Assembly (NCBI GenBank): GCA_029977705.1
Contig: JAPOKJ010000036.1
Span: 1-38,746 of the forward strand
Direction: 5' to 3'
DNA from: Burkholderiales bacterium
Lineage (GTDB): Bacteria; Pseudomonadota; Gammaproteobacteria; Burkholderiales; Burkholderiaceae_E
DNA length: 38,746 nt
The notes under the pieces are model-generated. The model searched no databases. It saw only the letters and a program-made list of their open reading frames with translations, and was not told where the DNA came from. Positions within the stretch are counted from its first letter, which is position 1. Every line of letters begins with the position of its first letter. Positions 25,279 through 35,507 of this stretch are shown here, piece by piece. The translations under genes and the position numbers were made by a program.

Positions 25279-26043
25279 GTGCGTAAACCCCTGGTTGTGG
25301 CCAATTGGAAGATGAACGGCGACTTCGCGTCCAACGAAGCGTTGTATGCCGCCCTGCGCGCTGGCCTGGATGCATCAGTGAGCAACGCCGTAGATATCGC
25401 GATCTGCCCGCCCTTCCCCTACCTGGGGCACTCCACCGCCTGGCTGACAGATACGCCCATCCGGCTGGGGGCCCAGAATGTGGCCGCCACCTCCAATGGT
25501 GCTTTCACGGGTGAAGTCTCGGCCTCCATGCTGGCAGATGTTGGTTGCCATTGGGTCATTATCGGGCACTCCGAGCGGCGCTCGATGTACGGCGAAACCG
25601 ACGCCGATGTCGCTGCCAAGCTGAGCCTGGCGCTGGCGTCCCAGTTGTCGGTCATCGCCTGCGTTGGCGAGACCCTCCAGGAAAATGAAGCCGGTCAGAC
25701 CGAGGCGGTTCTGGCCCGACAGCTCGATGCGCTCGTCAGTACCTTTGCCAAGGCGCCCGCCATCATGTGTGTGGTGGCCTACGAGCCGGTCTGGGCGATC
25801 GGCACCGGCCGCAGTGCCACCCCGGAGCAGGCGCAGGCGGTGCACTGCTTCATCCGCGCCTACCTGGCGGGCAAGGGTGTGTCGCAGGCCGACGAGATCC
25901 GCATTCTTTACGGCGGCAGCGTCAAGCCCGCCAATGCGCTCAGTCTGATGTCGATGCCAGACATCGACGGGGCCCTGGTCGGTGGCGCATCCCTGGTCGC
26001 CGATGACTTCTTGAGCATTTGCCGCGCTTCGGCTGTGGCCTGA
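25279..26043 (+). CDS. tpiA: Triose-phosphate isomerase
   Basis: 254 residues. It interconverts dihydroxyacetone phosphate and glyceraldehyde 3-phosphate in glycolysis and gluconeogenesis. The GTG start at 25279 gives MRKPLVVANWKMNG, the normal N-terminus with the substrate lysine of NWKMN. Catalytic residues are visible: about H97 in IIGHSERR and about E169 in AYEPVWAIGTG, with the phosphate loop YGGSVKPANA and GALVGGASL near the end. secG follows after 10 bases, a pairing I regard as common in proteobacteria. A candidate promoter lies just upstream. Confidence 0.97.
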   Translation: MRKPLVVANWKMNGDFASNEALYAALRAGLDASVSNAVDIAICPPFPYLGHSTAWLTDTPIRLGAQNVAATSNGAFTGEVSASMLADVGCHWVIIGHSERRSMYGETDADVAAKLSLALASQLSVIACVGETLQENEAGQTEAVLARQLDALVSTFAKAPAIMCVVAYEPVWAIGTGRSATPEQAQAVHCFIRAYLAGKGVSQADEIRILYGGSVKPANALSLMSMPDIDGALVGGASLVADDFLSICRASAVA

Positions 26044-26053
26044 GGAACTTTCC

Positions 26054-26551
26054 ATGGAATGGCTATCTGGCTTGCTTCTGGTTCTCGATGTGATCTGCGC
26101 GATCGGCGTGATCGTGCTCGTGCTCATTCAGCACGGCAAGGGCGCTGACATGGGCGCCGCCTTCGGGTCGGGTGCCTCGGGCAGCCTGTTCGGTGCGACC
26201 GGCAGTGCCAATTTCCTGAGCCGCCTGACGGCCGGCTTTGCCACGGGCTTTTTCCTGCTGACCATGGCGCTGTCGTTCTTTGGTCACAAGAAGCCGGGTG
26301 GCCCGGCCAAGAGCATCATGGAACAGGCCCCGGCCAGCAAGCCGGCCGATGCCATCCCGGGGCAGGGCGCTGCCCAGCCGCCGGCGGCCAAGCCTGATGC
26401 GCCCAAGGCGGATGCCGCCAAGTCGGAAGCACCCAAGGCCGATGCACCGAAAGCGGATGCAGCAAAGTCTGATGCACCGAAAGCGGACGCAACCAAGTCC
26501 GATGCGGGCAAGGCGCCTGCCAAACCCGCCGGGAGCGACATCCCCAAGTGA
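26054..26551 (+). CDS. secG: Preprotein translocase subunit SecG with long Ala/Lys/Asp tail
   Basis: 165 residues; the E. coli protein is about 110. SecG is the small subunit of the SecYEG channel. Two membrane helices (WLSGLLLVLDVICAIGVIVL and the helix after FLSRLTAGFATGFF) flank the conserved loop IQHGKGADMGAAFGSGASG, which is diagnostic. From about residue 86 the chain becomes low complexity, with repeated KADA/KSDAPKADA units ending AGSDIPK; this tail is probably unstructured. Ala/Pro/Lys tails on SecG occur in betaproteobacteria. The gene is coupled to tpiA, and tRNA-Leu begins 109 bases downstream. Confidence 0.95.
   Translation: MEWLSGLLLVLDVICAIGVIVLVLIQHGKGADMGAAFGSGASGSLFGATGSANFLSRLTAGFATGFFLLTMALSFFGHKKPGGPAKSIMEQAPASKPADAIPGQGAAQPPAAKPDAPKADAAKSEAPKADAPKADAAKSDAPKADATKSDAGKAPAKPAGSDIPK
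26393..26512 (+). repeat. Imperfect repeats coding the SecG tail
   Basis: About 120 bases built from degenerate copies of units coding (A/S)DAPKADA and KADAAKS, for example GATGCACCGAAAGCGGA repeated with synonymous changes. The copies differ at third positions, which suggests older duplication rather than recent slippage. Confidence 0.75.
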
Positions 26552-26602
26552 CCTGATGGAAGCCTCTGGATTGTGTGCAAAAAAAGACACGCGATTCCAG
26601 AG

Positions 26603-26608
26603 TAAAAT
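26603..26608 (+). promoter_or_regulatory. Possible -10 box upstream of tRNA-Leu and nuo
   Basis: TAAAAT at 26603-26608, about 50 bases before the tRNA. An A-rich stretch at 26579-26585 takes the -35 place, but no clear -35 hexamer is present, so the call is weak. The position suits a promoter serving the tRNA and possibly the nuo operon. Confidence 0.3.
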
Positions 26609-26660
26609 GATCGTCTGGGCGCATTCCTCAAACGCCAAGCAGTACAGACGGAAAACCCGT

Positions 26661-26745
26661 GCCGACGTGGTGAAATTGGTAGACACGCTATCTTGAGGGG
26701 GTAGTGGCGAAAGCTGTGCGAGTTCGAGTCTCGCCGTCGGCACCA
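26661..26745 (+). tRNA. tRNA-Leu (anticodon GAG)
   Basis: 85 bases including encoded CCA. The acceptor stem GCCGACG (26661-26667) pairs perfectly with CGTCGGC (26735-26741), followed by A and CCA. The anticodon stem CTATC/GGTAG encloses TTGAGGG, so the anticodon is GAG, reading CUC and CUU leucine codons. A long variable arm (GTGGCGAAAGCTGT) marks it as a class II tRNA, and the T arm has GTTCGAGTC. It sits directly ahead of nuoA with no terminator between, so it may be cut from the nuo transcript. Confidence 0.97.
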
Positions 26746-26774
26746 ATACCTGACCTGGGCAGCAGCCTCCCCGA

Positions 26775-26810
26775 CTGCCTGCACCGGGATTGCCGAAAGT
26801 GTGCAAGCAG
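26775..26810 (+). promoter_or_regulatory. nuoA: Hairpin covering the nuoA translation start
   Basis: CTGCCTGCAC at 26775-26784 pairs with GTGCAAGCAG at 26801-26810 in nine of ten positions (one C/A mismatch). The 16-base loop holds the only Shine-Dalgarno-like run (GAAAG 26795-26799), and the right arm holds the GTG at 26801 and the G of the GTG at 26810. Such folding would limit nuoA translation. Regulation is inference. Confidence 0.4.
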
Positions 26811-27169
26811 TGGACTTAGCCAACTATCTACCGGTTCTGTTGTTCATTCTCGTCGGTATGGGAGTCGGCATCGGCCCCATCGTCATCGGCAAAATCCTCG
26901 GCCCCCACCGGCCTGACGCCGCCAAGCTCTCCCCCTACGAATGCGGCTTCGAAGCCTTCGAAGATGCGCGCATGAAATTCGATGTGCGCTACTACCTGGT
27001 GGCCATCCTCTTCATCCTCTTCGATCTCGAGATCGCCTTCCTGTTTCCCTGGGCGGTGTCGCTCGATCGCATCGGGCTGTTCGGCTTCGTGGCGATGATG
27101 ATTTTCCTGACCATCCTGGTTGTCGGCTTCATCTATGAGTGGATGAAGGGCGCCCTGGACTGGGAGTAA
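26810..27169 (+). CDS. nuoA: NADH-quinone oxidoreductase subunit A
   Basis: 119 residues from GTG at 26810 ([12 protein letters not shown]), matching the usual betaproteobacterial length and opening and placing GAAAG ten bases upstream; a GTG at 26801 is three codons earlier and also possible. NuoA is a small membrane subunit of complex I. The three helices and the diagnostic loop [20 protein letters not shown] with its conserved Cys are present, followed by [20 protein letters not shown]. It is first in the nuo operon; nuoB starts two bases after the stop. Confidence 0.95.
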   Translation: MDLANYLPVLLFILVGMGVGIGPIVIGKILGPHRPDAAKLSPYECGFEAFEDARMKFDVRYYLVAILFILFDLEIAFLFPWAVSLDRIGLFGFVAMMIFLTILVVGFIYEWMKGALDWE

Positions 27170-27171
27170 AC

Positions 27172-27648
27172 ATGAGTATTGAAGGTGTTCTGAACCAAGG
27201 CTTCGTCACCACCCAGGTTGACAAGCTCGTCAACTGGACCCGTACCGGTTCGCTGTGGCCCATGACTTTTGGTCTGGCCTGCTGCGCGGTCGAGATGATG
27301 CAGGCGGGCGCCGCTCGCTACGACCTGGATCGCTTTGGCATCGTGTTCCGGCCCAGCCCCCGGCAGTCCGATGTGATGATCGTGGCCGGCACCCTGTGCA
27401 ACAAGATGGCGCCGGCACTTCGCAAGGTCTACGACCAGATGGCCGAACCGCGCTGGGTGATCTCGATGGGCACCTGCGCCAACGGTGGCGGCTATTACCA
27501 CTACTCGTACTCGGTGGTACGCGGCTGTGACCGGATCGTGCCGGTCGACGTCTACGTGCCGGGTTGCCCGCCTACGGCCGAGGCGCTGCTTTACGGCATC
27601 CTGCAGTTGCAGAACAAGATCAAGCGCACCTACACCATTGCCCGCTGA
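27172..27648 (+). CDS. nuoB: NADH-quinone oxidoreductase subunit B
   Basis: 158 residues from ATG at 27172. NuoB carries cluster N2, the 4Fe-4S centre that passes electrons to quinone. Its ligands are visible: the adjacent cysteines in [19 protein letters not shown], a third Cys in [17 protein letters not shown], and the fourth in [29 protein letters not shown] precedes the last. The frame is open 11 codons upstream into nuoA, but [17 protein letters not shown] is the normal start. nuoC follows by seven bases. Confidence 0.97.
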   Translation: MSIEGVLNQGFVTTQVDKLVNWTRTGSLWPMTFGLACCAVEMMQAGAARYDLDRFGIVFRPSPRQSDVMIVAGTLCNKMAPALRKVYDQMAEPRWVISMGTCANGGGYYHYSYSVVRGCDRIVPVDVYVPGCPPTAEALLYGILQLQNKIKRTYTIAR

Positions 27649-27655
27649 GCACCTC

Positions 27656-28255
27656 ATGACCACTCCCCTGGAGACCCTGAAGGGTCAGTTGAGCGCCGCG
27701 CTGGGCGATCACATCAAGAAGCAGACCCTCGCCCTGGGCGAGGTCACGATCGAGGTTGCCGCCAGTGACTGGCTCGCCGTCTCCCGTATCCTCGAAAGCG
27801 ATGCGGCACTGGCCTTCGATACCTTCATCGACCTGTGCGGCATGGACTATCGCAACTATGGCGATGGCGCCCATGACGGCCCCCGCTTCGCTGTCGTCAT
27901 GCATCTCCTGTCGGTCAAGCACAACTGGCGGGTCCGCGTGCGCGGGTACTGCAGCGACGACGATTTCCCGGTCATCGACAGTGTCACCGAGGTCTGGGGC
28001 GCCGCCAACTGGTACGAGCGCGAAGCCTTCGACCTGTTCGGGATCATGTTCAGTGGTCACCCCGATCTGCGCCGCATTCTCACCGACTACGGTTTTGTGG
28101 GGCATCCCTTCCGCAAGGACTTCCCGATCTCCGGCTATGTCGAGATGCGTTACGACCCCGAGCAAAAGCGCGTGGTGTACCAGCCGGTCACGATCGAGCC
28201 ACGCGAGAATGTGCCGCGCGTGATCCGCGAGGACGGTTACGGAGCGGGGCGATAA
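27656..28255 (+). CDS. nuoC: NADH-quinone oxidoreductase subunit C (30 kDa)
   Basis: 199 residues from ATG at 27656 ([18 protein letters not shown]), a stand-alone NuoC, not the NuoCD fusion of enterobacteria. The family signature is clear: [20 protein letters not shown] and [18 protein letters not shown], then [19 protein letters not shown]. NuoC is part of the peripheral arm that connects NuoB, D and I. nuoD starts three bases after its stop. Confidence 0.96.
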   Translation: MTTPLETLKGQLSAALGDHIKKQTLALGEVTIEVAASDWLAVSRILESDAALAFDTFIDLCGMDYRNYGDGAHDGPRFAVVMHLLSVKHNWRVRVRGYCSDDDFPVIDSVTEVWGAANWYEREAFDLFGIMFSGHPDLRRILTDYGFVGHPFRKDFPISGYVEMRYDPEQKRVVYQPVTIEPRENVPRVIREDGYGAGR

Positions 28256-28258
28256 ATC

Positions 28259-29512
28259 ATGGCTGATATCAAGAATTACACGCTGAACTTCGGCCCGCAA
28301 CACCCGGCTGCGCACGGCGTGTTGCGTCTGGTGCTCGAGCTTGACGGCGAAGTGGTGCAGCGGGCCGATCCGCATATCGGGCTGCTCCATCGTGCCACCG
28401 AAAAGCTGGCCGAAACCCGCACCTTCCTGCAAAGCGTGCCGTACATGGACCGTCTCGACTATGTGTCGATGATGTCCAACGAGCACGCCTATGTGATGGC
28501 CATCGAAAAGCTGATGGGTGTCGAGGTGCCGTTGCGCGCCCAGTACATCCGTGTGATGTTCGATGAGATCACCCGCCTGCTCAACCACTTGCTGTGGCTC
28601 GGTGCGCATGCGCTGGATGTGGGTGCGATGACGGTGTTCCTGTACGCCTTCCGCGAGCGTGAAGACCTGATGGACTGCTACGAGGCGGTTTCGGGTGCAC
28701 GCATGCATGCGGCCTACTACCGTCCCGGTGGCGTGTACCGCGACCTTCCTGATGCCATGCCGCAGTACAAGGCCAACAAGGCCCGCAATGCCGCCGCCAT
28801 GAAGGCCATGAATGCGCATCGCGACGGTTCGCTGCTCGATTTCATCGAAGCCTTCACACAGCGCTTCCCCGGCTATGTCGACGAGTATGAAACCTTGCTC
28901 ACCGACAACCGCATCTGGAAGCAGCGCCTGGTAGGGGTGGGCGTGGTCAGCCCGGAGCGGGCGAAGAACCTGGGCTTCACCGGCGCGATGCTTCGGGGCT
29001 CGGGTATTGCCTGGGACCTGCGCAAGCATCAGCCTTACGAAGTCTATGACAAGATGGACTTCGACATTCCCGTTGGCCGCAACGGCGATTGCTATGACCG
29101 CTACCTGGTGCGTGTCGAGGAGATGCGCCAGTCCAATCGCATCATCAGGCAGTGCGTCGACTGGTTGCGTGCCAATCCCGGCCCGGTGATGAGCGACAAC
29201 CTTAAGGTGGCGCCGCCCAAGCGTACCGACATGAAGAGCAACATGGAGGAACTCATCCATCACTTCAAGCTGTTCACCGAGGGCTTCCATGTGTCCCCGG
29301 GCGAGGCTTATGCGGCGGTTGAGCATCCCAAGGGCGAATTCGGCATCTACCTGGTGTCCGATGGTGCCAACAAGCCTTACCGTCTGAAGATTCGTGCGCC
29401 CGGCTTTGCCCACCTGCAAGGCCTGGATGAGATGTCGCGCGGCCACATGATCGCCGACGTGGTCACCATCATCGGCACGCAAGACATTGTGTTCGGGGAG
29501 ATCGATCGATGA
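28259..29512 (+). CDS. nuoD: NADH-quinone oxidoreductase subunit D (49 kDa)
   Basis: 417 residues. NuoD is related to the large subunit of NiFe hydrogenases and forms most of the quinone pocket with NuoB. Signatures: [20 protein letters not shown] near the N-terminus with the His of the quinone site, [14 protein letters not shown], and [15 protein letters not shown] with the Tyr that contacts the quinone headgroup. The C-terminus [20 protein letters not shown] ends in the conserved DR. The stop overlaps the nuoE start as ATGA. Confidence 0.97.
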   Translation: MADIKNYTLNFGPQHPAAHGVLRLVLELDGEVVQRADPHIGLLHRATEKLAETRTFLQSVPYMDRLDYVSMMSNEHAYVMAIEKLMGVEVPLRAQYIRVMFDEITRLLNHLLWLGAHALDVGAMTVFLYAFREREDLMDCYEAVSGARMHAAYYRPGGVYRDLPDAMPQYKANKARNAAAMKAMNAHRDGSLLDFIEAFTQRFPGYVDEYETLLTDNRIWKQRLVGVGVVSPERAKNLGFTGAMLRGSGIAWDLRKHQPYEVYDKMDFDIPVGRNGDCYDRYLVRVEEMRQSNRIIRQCVDWLRANPGPVMSDNLKVAPPKRTDMKSNMEELIHHFKLFTEGFHVSPGEAYAAVEHPKGEFGIYLVSDGANKPYRLKIRAPGFAHLQGLDEMSRGHMIADVVTIIGTQDIVFGEIDR

Positions 29513-30030
29513 GCGCCGCCACCAAGACCGGCCTGCTGTCCGAGGCCGCCTACAAGCGCTTTGACCGCGAACTGGCCAAATTTCCGGCTGATCAGCGCCA
29601 GTCGGCCGTGATGGCTGCCCTGACCATTGCCCAGGAAGAAAAGGGTTGGCTCAGCCCCGAGGTGATGGAAGACGTCGCCCGCTACATCGGCATGCCGCCG
29701 ATGGCCGTCATGGAAGTGGCTACCTTCTACAACATGTACGACACCAAGCCGGTGGGCAAGTTCAAGCTGGCGGTGTGCACCAACCTGCCTTGCGCGCTGC
29801 GCGATGGCAACAAGGCGGGTGAATACCTCAAGGCCAGGCTCGGTGTGGCCTACAACGAGACCACGGCCGATGGCCTGTTCACGCTCAAGGAGAGCGAGTG
29901 CCTGGGCGCCTGCGCCGATGCACCCGTTATGCTGGTGAACAACCATCGCATGTGCAGTTTCATGGATCAGAAAAAGCTCGATGCGCTGCTTGAAGACCTC
30001 AAGCAAAGCCCGTCGAAGCCGGCTCAATAA
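29509..30030 (+). CDS. nuoE: NADH-quinone oxidoreductase subunit E (24 kDa)
   Basis: 173 residues. NuoE holds the 2Fe-2S cluster N1a, and all four ligands can be read: CTNLPC (Cx4C) near residue 90 and CLGAC (Cx3C) near 130. The N-terminal helical domain ([20 protein letters not shown]) and [14 protein letters not shown] are typical. It works with NuoF and NuoG in the NADH-oxidising tip of complex I. The start overlaps the nuoD stop by four bases. A short Lys/Pro/Ser-rich tail ends the protein. Confidence 0.97.
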   Translation: MSAATKTGLLSEAAYKRFDRELAKFPADQRQSAVMAALTIAQEEKGWLSPEVMEDVARYIGMPPMAVMEVATFYNMYDTKPVGKFKLAVCTNLPCALRDGNKAGEYLKARLGVAYNETTADGLFTLKESECLGACADAPVMLVNNHRMCSFMDQKKLDALLEDLKQSPSKPAQ

Positions 30031-30051
30031 CGCTTGATTCGGGATCAGACA

Positions 30052-31404
30052 ATGGGTGCTAGCGATTCCCTGGTGGGTATTCCCGAGATGCGGGTGCCGG
30101 TAATGGAAACCTGTTTCCACGGCCGCCATATCAATCCGCAGATCTTTGCCAACCTGACCTCCCCCGATGGCTGGCGCCTGAAGGACTACGAGGCTCGGGA
30201 TGGTTACCAGGCCCTCAAGAAGATCCTTGCCGAAAAGCTCACCCCTGAGCAGGTGATTGCCGAGGTCAAGGCCTCCGGGTTGCGTGGGCGCGGCGGTGCA
30301 GGGTTTCCCACCGGCCTGAAGTGGAGCTTCATGCCCCGTACCTTCCCGGGCCAGAAGTATCTGGTGTGCAACTCTGATGAAGGCGAGCCTGGCACGTTCA
30401 AGGACCGCGACATCCTGCGCTACAACCCGCACATCTGCATCGAGGGCATGATCATTGCTGCCTACGCGATGGGCATTACGGTGGGCTACAACTACATCCA
30501 CGGCGAGATCTTCGACGTCTACACGCGTTTCGAGGAAGCCCTGGATGAAGCCCGTGCCGCCGGCTACCTGGGCAACAACATTCTGGGCTCCGATTTTTCG
30601 TTCCAGTTGCACGCCTTCCATGGCTATGGCGCGTACATCTGCGGCGAGGAGACCGCCCTGCTCGAATCGCTCGAGGGCAAGAAAGGCCAGCCGCGCTTCA
30701 AGCCGCCTTTCCCGGCCAGCTTCGGCCTGTATGGCAAGCCGACCACGATCAACAACACTGAGACCTTCTCTGCGGTGCCCTGGATCATCCGCAATGGCGG
30801 ACAGCATTTCCTCGAAGCCGGCAAACCCAACAACGGCGGCACCAAGATCTTCGCGATCACCGGCGATGTCGAGCGTCCGGGCAATTACGAGATTCCCCTG
30901 GGCACCCCCTTTGCCAAGCTGCTCGAGCTGGCCGGTGGCATGCGTGATGGCCGCCCGCTCAAGATGGTGATCCCTGGCGGTTCGTCGGCACCGGTCGTTC
31001 CTGGGGCCCAGATGATGGAGACCACGATGGACTATGACGCGATCGCCAAGGCCGGGTCGATGCTCGGCTCCGGCGCGGTCATCGTGATGAACGACACCCG
31101 CTGCGCCGTCAAGTCGCTCGAGCGCCTGTCGTACTTCTATTACGAGGAAAGCTGCGGCCAGTGCACGCCCTGCCGCGAAGGCACGGGCTGGATGTATCGC
31201 ATGGTCCACCGCATCGAGCATGGCGAAGGTCGCAAGGAAGACCTGGACCAGCTCAATCGCGTGGCTGACAACATCCAGGGACGCACGATTTGCGCGCTGG
31301 GTGATGCCGCTGCCATGCCGGTGCGAGCCTTCATCAAACATTACTGGGATGAGTTCGCCTACCACGTGGAGCACAAGCGCTGCATGGTTCCTGCGTACCT
31401 TTGA
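30052..31404 (+). CDS. nuoF: NADH-quinone oxidoreductase subunit F (51 kDa)
   Basis: 450 residues from ATG at 30052. NuoF binds NADH and FMN and carries 4Fe-4S cluster N3. Visible: the Gly-rich nucleotide loop [21 protein letters not shown]-site text [35 protein letters not shown], and the cluster ligands in [15 protein letters not shown] with the fourth Cys in [12 protein letters not shown]. The start is uncertain: family members often begin nearer FHGRHINPQ, so the ATG at 30103 is an alternative and a TTG at 30034 is also in frame. It lies 21 bases after nuoE. Confidence 0.96.
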   Translation: MGASDSLVGIPEMRVPVMETCFHGRHINPQIFANLTSPDGWRLKDYEARDGYQALKKILAEKLTPEQVIAEVKASGLRGRGGAGFPTGLKWSFMPRTFPGQKYLVCNSDEGEPGTFKDRDILRYNPHICIEGMIIAAYAMGITVGYNYIHGEIFDVYTRFEEALDEARAAGYLGNNILGSDFSFQLHAFHGYGAYICGEETALLESLEGKKGQPRFKPPFPASFGLYGKPTTINNTETFSAVPWIIRNGGQHFLEAGKPNNGGTKIFAITGDVERPGNYEIPLGTPFAKLLELAGGMRDGRPLKMVIPGGSSAPVVPGAQMMETTMDYDAIAKAGSMLGSGAVIVMNDTRCAVKSLERLSYFYYEESCGQCTPCREGTGWMYRMVHRIEHGEGRKEDLDQLNRVADNIQGRTICALGDAAAMPVRAFIKHYWDEFAYHVEHKRCMVPAYL

Positions 31405-31437
31405 TCGCGACTCTCCAACGACTGCGAACCGAGCAAC

Positions 31438-33843
31438 ATGATTGAACTAGAAATCGACGGCAAGAAGGTGAGCGTCAACGAGGGCAGCATGGTGATGCAT
31501 GCCGCTGCCGCGCTTGACATTTACGTCCCGCACTTCTGCTATCACAAGAAGCTCTCGATCGCCGCCAACTGCCGCATGTGCCTGGTCGATGTCGAGAAGG
31601 CGCCCAAGCCGATGCCGGCCTGCGCGACCCCCGTCACCAACGGCATGAAGGTGTTGACGCGCTCGGACAAGGCCGTCAAGGCCCAGAAGGGCGTGATGGA
31701 GTTCCTGCTGATCAACCACCCCCTTGACTGCCCGATCTGCGATCAGGGTGGCGAGTGCCAATTGCAGGATCTGGCGGTCGGCTATGGGGGCACTGCATCG
31801 CAGTACCAGGAAGAAAAGCGCGTCGTCTTCCACAAGAACATCGGTCCGCTGGTTTCTGCCGAAGAAATGAGCCGTTGCATCCAGTGCACGCGCTGCGTCC
31901 GCTTCGGCCAGGAGATTGCCGGCGTCATGGAACTGGGCATGGTCGGCCGTGGCGAGCATTCCGAGATCATGAGTTTCGTCGGCCGTTCGGTCGATTCCGA
32001 ACTCTCGGGCAACATGATCGACATCTGTCCGGTGGGAGCACTGACCTCCAAGCCCTTCCGTTATGCCGCCCGCACCTGGGAACTGGCACGCCGCCAGAGT
32101 GTGGCGCCCCATGATTCACTGGGCTCGAACCTGCAGGTGCAGATCAAGGGCAATAAGGTCATGCGCGTTCTGCCCCTCGAAAACGAGGCCCTCAACGAGT
32201 GCTGGCTCTCGGACAAGGACCGCTTCTCCTATGAAGCGCTCAATGCACCCGAGCGCCTGACACAACCCATGATCAAGCAGGACGGCCAGTGGCAGACGGT
32301 CGACTGGCAGACAGCGCTGCAATACGCGGCGCATGCGTTGGCCCATGTAAAGGCAGAGAAGGGCGCTGATGCCATCGGCGCGCTGGGCTCGCCGCACAGC
32401 ACGGTCGAAGAGCTTTACCTGCTGCAAAAGCTGGTGCGCGCCCTGGGCAGTGACCATGTCGATGCCCGCCTGCGCCAGACCGATTTTTCGGCGGATGCCG
32501 CCTTGCAGGCCGCGCCCGGCCTGGGCATGTCGGTCGAGGCCTTCTCGCAACTGGACCGTTACCTTCTGGTCGGTTCCTTCCTGCGCAAGGACCATCCGCT
32601 GATGGCTGCCAAGGTGCGTCAGGCCGTCAAGCGTGGCGCGATGGTCTCGATCGTCCATGGCGCCGACGATGACCTGCTGATGCCGGTTGCTGCCAAGGCC
32701 ATCCTCAAGCCCTCGGCCTGGTCGGCTCATCTCGACCAGATCCTGGCAGCGCTGCTCGCTGCTCAGGGCAAGACGGTGCCGGCGTCCCTGTCGGCCGTCA
32801 CACCCTCCGAATCGGCCAAGGCCATGGCCGCCTCCCTGGCCTCGGGCCGCCGCGTCGGCCTGTTCCTGGGCAATGCCGCGATGCAGGCCGCCGATGCGGC
32901 GCAATTGCAATTGCGCCTGCAGGCCATTGCCGATGCGCTGGCTGCACAAGCCGGGCAGGGCGAGGATGCCGCGACTGCGGTGGCGGGCGTGCTCGGCGAG
33001 GCCGCCAACAGCGTCGGCCTTTACCTGGCCGGTGCTACCCCGCTGGCCACCGGGGCTGCCAGCGCAAAGGCGCTGGGTGGCAAGGGCATGAATGCTGCCG
33101 CCATGGCCCAGTCCAGTCTGGCCGCCGTGCTGCTGCTCAACCTCGATCCGTCCGCCGACCATGCCCAGCCGGCAGCCCTCAAGGCGATGTTGGGCCAGGC
33201 CCAGTCGGTGCTCGCACTCAGTGCCTTCCAGTCGGACGAATTGTTCGAGCTGGCCGACTGCCTGCTGCCGATTGCGCCGTTCACTGAAACCGCGGGCAGC
33301 TTCATCAACATTGAAGGCCGTCTGCAGGCCTTCAATGGTGTCGTGACCCCGGCGGGTGACACCCGCCCGGCCTGGAAGGTGTTGCGGGTGCTGGCCAACC
33401 TGCTGGCGCTCAAGGGCTTTGACCAGGAATCGGCCGAGGCCGTGCGCCTGGAAGCCCTGGGCCAGGCCGCTGCGTCGATCCCGACCGGGTTGAGGCTCGA
33501 TGCCGGCCGCGTCGCTGCAAGCGCCACGACCGCAGCGGCCCTCGAGCGGCTCCCGGAAGTCAACCTGTATGCGGCCGATCCGATCGTGCGCCGTGCGGCC
33601 AGCCTGCAACAGACCCGCGATGCGCGCTGCGAGGCAGCCCGCCTGCATCCGGACACGCTGGCAGCCCTGGGCCTCGCCGATGGTGCCCAGGCCCAATTCC
33701 AGGGATCGGGCGGCGCGCAGGCCTCGCTGACGGTCCTTGCCGACGTATCGGTGGCTCCCGGCGCCTTGCGACTGCCGGTCGCAGCCGGCCTGGCCAATGG
33801 TCTGGCATTGACCGGTGCCGTGCAACTGGCGGGGAGGGCTTGA
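31438..33843 (+). CDS. nuoG: NADH-quinone oxidoreductase subunit G (75 kDa)
   Basis: 801 residues. The N-terminal 220 carry the iron-sulfur clusters: N1b (2Fe-2S) in [19 protein letters not shown] and the later PACAT; N5 in [18 protein letters not shown] (His plus three Cys); N4 in [11 protein letters not shown] with the fourth Cys in [12 protein letters not shown]. The rest is the molybdopterin-oxidoreductase-like fold without catalytic role, here strongly Ala-rich (for example [19 protein letters not shown]). No extra N7 cluster motif (CxxCxxxC plus C) was seen after residue 220, which is usual for this lineage. nuoH starts two bases after the stop. Confidence 0.97.
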   Translation: MIELEIDGKKVSVNEGSMVMHAAAALDIYVPHFCYHKKLSIAANCRMCLVDVEKAPKPMPACATPVTNGMKVLTRSDKAVKAQKGVMEFLLINHPLDCPICDQGGECQLQDLAVGYGGTASQYQEEKRVVFHKNIGPLVSAEEMSRCIQCTRCVRFGQEIAGVMELGMVGRGEHSEIMSFVGRSVDSELSGNMIDICPVGALTSKPFRYAARTWELARRQSVAPHDSLGSNLQVQIKGNKVMRVLPLENEALNECWLSDKDRFSYEALNAPERLTQPMIKQDGQWQTVDWQTALQYAAHALAHVKAEKGADAIGALGSPHSTVEELYLLQKLVRALGSDHVDARLRQTDFSADAALQAAPGLGMSVEAFSQLDRYLLVGSFLRKDHPLMAAKVRQAVKRGAMVSIVHGADDDLLMPVAAKAILKPSAWSAHLDQILAALLAAQGKTVPASLSAVTPSESAKAMAASLASGRRVGLFLGNAAMQAADAAQLQLRLQAIADALAAQAGQGEDAATAVAGVLGEAANSVGLYLAGATPLATGAASAKALGGKGMNAAAMAQSSLAAVLLLNLDPSADHAQPAALKAMLGQAQSVLALSAFQSDELFELADCLLPIAPFTETAGSFINIEGRLQAFNGVVTPAGDTRPAWKVLRVLANLLALKGFDQESAEAVRLEALGQAAASIPTGLRLDAGRVAASATTAAALERLPEVNLYAADPIVRRAASLQQTRDARCEAARLHPDTLAALGLADGAQAQFQGSGGAQASLTVLADVSVAPGALRLPVAAGLANGLALTGAVQLAGRA

Positions 33844-33845
33844 GC

Positions 33846-34916
33846 ATGGATATTTCCCTGGCAACCGTCCACGCGCTGGGCAACCAGTATCTGGGAGGCT
33901 TCTGGCCTGTGGTCTGGAACCTGGCCAAGATCATTGGCATCGTCGCGCCCCTGATGATCTGCGTCGCCTACCTCACCCTGTGGGAACGCAAGATGATCGG
34001 CGCGATGCAGATCCGCAAGGGTCCGAACGTGGTCGGTTATGGCTGGCTGCAGCCCCTGGCCGACGGCGTCAAGCTGATGCTCAAGGAAGTCATCACCCCG
34101 ACCCAGGCCAGCAAGTTCCTGTACATCCTGGGTCCGATCATGACGATCACCCCGGCCCTGGCGGCCTGGGCGGTGATGCCCTTTGGCCCAGACATGGCCC
34201 TGGCGAACATCAATGCGGGCCTCTTGTTGCTGATGGCGATCACCTCGGTCGAGGTGTACGGCGTGATCATTGCCGGCTGGGCGTCCAACTCCAAGTACGC
34301 CTTCCTGGGGGCCTTGCGCGCCTCGGCGCAGATGGTGTCCTACGAACTGGCGATCGGTTTTGCGCTGGTCGTGGTCCTGATGGTGTCGGGCAGCCTGAAC
34401 ATGACCGACATCGTGCAGGCCCAGGACAAGGGCTACTTCGCTGATCGGGGCCTGAACTTCCTGTCCTGGAACTGGCTGCCGCTGCTGCCGATCTTCGTGG
34501 TCTATGTGATCTCCTCGGTGGCCGAGACCAACCGTCACCCCTTCGACGTGGTCGAGGGTGAATCGGAGATCGTGGCCGGCCACATGGTCGAGTACTCGGG
34601 CATGGCCTTCGCAGTGTTCTTCCTGGCCGAATACGCCAACATGATCCTGCTCTCCTGCCTCGCGGCAATCATGTTCCTCGGAGGCTGGCACGCACCGCTC
34701 GACTCGATCGTCTTCAACTGGATACCGGGCTGGATCTGGCTGGGCATCAAGACCTTTGTCGTCGTGTCGCTTTTCATCTGGTTCCGCGCCTCCTTCCCGC
34801 GTTACCGCTATGACCAGATCATGCGACTGGGCTGGAAGATCTTCATTCCGGTGACGCTGGTCTGGCTGGTGGTGATTGCCGCCTGGATGCAGACGCCCTG
34901 GAACATCTGGAAATAA
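33846..34916 (+). CDS. nuoH: NADH-quinone oxidoreductase subunit H
   Basis: 356 residues from ATG at 33846 with GGGAGGG upstream; a TTG two codons earlier overlaps the nuoG stop. NuoH is the membrane subunit at the base of the quinone channel, with about eight helices. Conserved text includes [18 protein letters not shown] near residue 42, [20 protein letters not shown] with [10 protein letters not shown], and the acidic loop [20 protein letters not shown] followed by [17 protein letters not shown], which joins the proton path. Confidence 0.97.
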   Translation: MDISLATVHALGNQYLGGFWPVVWNLAKIIGIVAPLMICVAYLTLWERKMIGAMQIRKGPNVVGYGWLQPLADGVKLMLKEVITPTQASKFLYILGPIMTITPALAAWAVMPFGPDMALANINAGLLLLMAITSVEVYGVIIAGWASNSKYAFLGALRASAQMVSYELAIGFALVVVLMVSGSLNMTDIVQAQDKGYFADRGLNFLSWNWLPLLPIFVVYVISSVAETNRHPFDVVEGESEIVAGHMVEYSGMAFAVFFLAEYANMILLSCLAAIMFLGGWHAPLDSIVFNWIPGWIWLGIKTFVVVSLFIWFRASFPRYRYDQIMRLGWKIFIPVTLVWLVVIAAWMQTPWNIWK

Positions 34917-34928
34917 CGGAACATATTC

Positions 34929-35417
34929 ATGGAAGCCGTCAAAGACTTCATTTCCAGCTTTGCGCTGCTCGAGCTTCTGAAAGGCCTGAAGCTCACCGGC
35001 AAGTACTTCTTCGCGCGCAAGATCACGATTCAGTACCCCGAGGAAAAAACGCCGATGTCGCCGCGCTTTCGCGGTCTGCATGCGCTGCGCCGTTATCCGA
35101 ACGGCGAAGAGCGCTGCATCGCCTGCAAGCTGTGCGAAGCGGTATGCCCGGCAATGGCCATCACCATCGAATCGGAAAAGCGTGAGGACGGTACCCGCCG
35201 GACCACCCGTTATGACATCGACCTGACCAAGTGCATCTTCTGCGGCTTTTGCGAGGAGTCGTGCCCGGTCGACTCGATCGTCGAGACCCATATCCACGAG
35301 TACCACGGCGAAAAGCGTGGCGACCTCTACTTCACCAAGGAAATGTTGCTGGCCGTGGGCGACCGCTATGAGGCCGAGGTGGCCGCCAATCGCGAGAAGG
35401 ATGCGAAATACCGCTGA
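34929..35417 (+). CDS. nuoI: NADH-quinone oxidoreductase subunit I
   Basis: 162 residues. NuoI carries two 4Fe-4S clusters, N6a and N6b, that relay electrons to N2. Both ferredoxin motifs are intact: [16 protein letters not shown] near residues 60-77 and [16 protein letters not shown] near 100-117. The N-terminal amphipathic stretch ([20 protein letters not shown]) lies against the membrane. It lies 12 bases after nuoH. The 90 bases between its stop and nuoJ hold no feature that I recognise. Confidence 0.97.
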   Translation: MEAVKDFISSFALLELLKGLKLTGKYFFARKITIQYPEEKTPMSPRFRGLHALRRYPNGEERCIACKLCEAVCPAMAITIESEKREDGTRRTTRYDIDLTKCIFCGFCEESCPVDSIVETHIHEYHGEKRGDLYFTKEMLLAVGDRYEAEVAANREKDAKYR

Positions 35418-35507
35418 TGCGGTATGCCGCAAGCGCTCAAGCCCTTCAGCCCACTGCTTCGACCAACCGCCTGACAGCGCCGCTGCACCAACGACCCCCA
35501 AAGAGCC

